Shown: one piece after another, positions 41,952 through 42,629 of the stretch
Numbering within the stretch: the stretch's first letter is position 1
Layout of the letters: each line of letters starts with the position of its first letter
NCBI GenBank assembly: GCA_902727985.1
Contig: CACVAY010000151.1
Span: 1-42,629, forward strand
Source of the DNA: an uncultured Thiotrichaceae bacterium
GTDB taxonomy: Bacteria; Pseudomonadota; Gammaproteobacteria; Thiotrichales; Thiotrichaceae
Reading direction: 5' to 3'
Length of the DNA stretch: 42,629 nt
The notes under the pieces: generated by a model
Database searches by the model: none
Told to the model about the DNA's origin: nothing
What the model saw: only the letters and a program-made list of their open reading frames with translations
Position numbers and translations under genes: made by a program

Positions 41952-42629
41952 ATGATTGATACCACAGAACTGGTTCGAGAACTGGTTTATCAAATCCGTT
42001 TGGGTGGAGACTCGGCTTATGAATTCAAAACGGTACGGATAGAAAATAACAGGATTACCGCTCCTCACAGAGATAACATTGCTGATGAAATAGTGGCCTT
42101 TGCCAACACTACAGGTGGCATTATTGTATTGGGTATAGAGGATAAAACACGACATGTTGAAGGCATTGAACAAGACAAACTCGATAATGTGGAGTCATGG
42201 TTAACCAATATTGTTACAGAACGCATAGAACCCTCTCCACTCATCCAAACGCGGTTAATTGAAATCCCTGATGCGTCGGGCGAACTTAAGCCTGTAATCT
42301 GGGTACGCATCCCTAAAAGTCTGTTTATTCACAAAAGCCCCAATGGATATTTCCACAGAGTTGGTTCCAGCAAACGTGAAATGGCACCGCACTTACTCGC
42401 CCGTTTGTTCCAGCAGCGTAGCATGGCAAGCCCCATTCGTTTTGATGAGCAAGTGGTTAATCACGCCCCGTTAGATGCTATCGATGATAGCTTGAAAGAA
42501 CGCTTTGTTTGCGATGACGATCTGCCTGAAAAAATGCAGCTAAAAAAGTTCTACCTCATTGGCGAAGATGAGGAAAAGCAGGAGTATCTAACCGTGTCAG
42601 GCGTATTGTTACTCACAGCACAGCCCGCT
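41952..42629 (+). CDS. AlbA_2 (Schlafen-like) domain protein, 3' end outside window
   Basis: Partial gene of 226 codons running off the right edge. An AAGGAG lies five bases before the ATG. The N-terminal part has the AlbA_2 pattern: SAYEFKTVRI (with the E-F-K of the domain), then DNIADEIVAFANTTGGIIVLGI (quoted in part; the A-F-A-N-T-x-G-G motif at about 51-61), then YFHRVGSSKREM near 137. Such proteins (COG2865 type) often carry a C-terminal ATPase/HTH part that is not visible here. Roles range from transcription regulators to parts of defence or accessory modules. It follows the RND gene by 134 bases with no terminator seen. Confidence 0.85.
   Translation, partial: MIDTTELVRELVYQIRLGGDSAYEFKTVRIENNRITAPHRDNIADEIVAFANTTGGIIVLGIEDKTRHVEGIEQDKLDNVESWLTNIVTERIEPSPLIQTRLIEIPDASGELKPVIWVRIPKSLFIHKSPNGYFHRVGSSKREMAPHLLARLFQQRSMASPIRFDEQVVNHAPLDAIDDSLKERFVCDDDLPEKMQLKKFYLIGEDEEKQEYLTVSGVLLLTAQPA

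Noticed and set aside
41829-42173. Minus-strand reading frame opposite the AlbA_2 gene
   Set aside because: The plus-strand frame has a clear ribosome-binding site and domain; this is its shadow.

Overview
The window looks like a piece of a gammaproteobacterial chromosome with moderate-to-low GC (roughly 43% by eye). Several blocks match classical gammaproteobacterial gene order: scpA-trpS-yciO divergent from yciB-yciI-ppi, and mltD divergent from a yafS-like methyltransferase-rnhA-dnaQ. The lineage cannot be fixed from sequence alone. An aquatic or marine member of the Methylophaga/Cycloclasticus type is a guess. I saw no rRNA, tRNA, CRISPR array, insertion sequence or prophage.

Layout. Bases 1-5900 hold housekeeping genes: chromosome segregation (scpA, cut by the left edge), a long TrpRS with a four-cysteine motif, yciO, yciB, yciI, a periplasmic parvulin and ygfZ. 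Bases 6250-10590 hold a signalling unit: a CheB-CheR-PAS-histidine kinase fusion overlapping a FixJ-type regulator, then a 42-residue membrane peptide gene and a large hairpin ending in a T-run. Bases 10620-15365 carry polA followed on the same strand by two unrecognised membrane-anchored proteins. Bases 15400-21550 carry nadA, several small envelope proteins, a thioredoxin-like protein, a DUF1131-like lipoprotein, 5-formyl-THF cyclo-ligase and an MltD-like transglycosylase. Bases 21650-25000 carry the methyltransferase, rnhA, dnaQ and an NSS-family transporter.

Bases 25060-28650 are a three-gene surface-sugar cassette: WbpO/TviB-like dehydrogenase, WbpP/TviC-like epimerase and a GT4 glycosyltransferase. 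Next come a 557-base intergenic region with inverted repeats, a GluR0-like ligand-gated channel with a non-canonical filter, a DUF3465 protein, tpx, a polysaccharide deacetylase, a PPK2 kinase and an EamA transporter. The EamA gene has an elaborate structured leader. Bases 34750-36360 encode an aminoglycoside-phosphotransferase/P-loop fusion that seems to have lost catalytic residues in both domains. The right end holds cobO, an RND efflux pair and the start of an AlbA_2-domain protein cut by the window edge.

The items I would look at first are: (1) the EamA leader, where one segment can pair either with a local hairpin arm or with the Shine-Dalgarno; (2) the double pseudo-enzyme at 34753-36357; (3) the GluR0-like channel with TMGGFEN in place of TVGYGD; (4) the CheB-CheR kinase/FixJ unit with a matching 13-base motif at both ends and a small membrane peptide; and (5) the two unknown membrane proteins next to polA.
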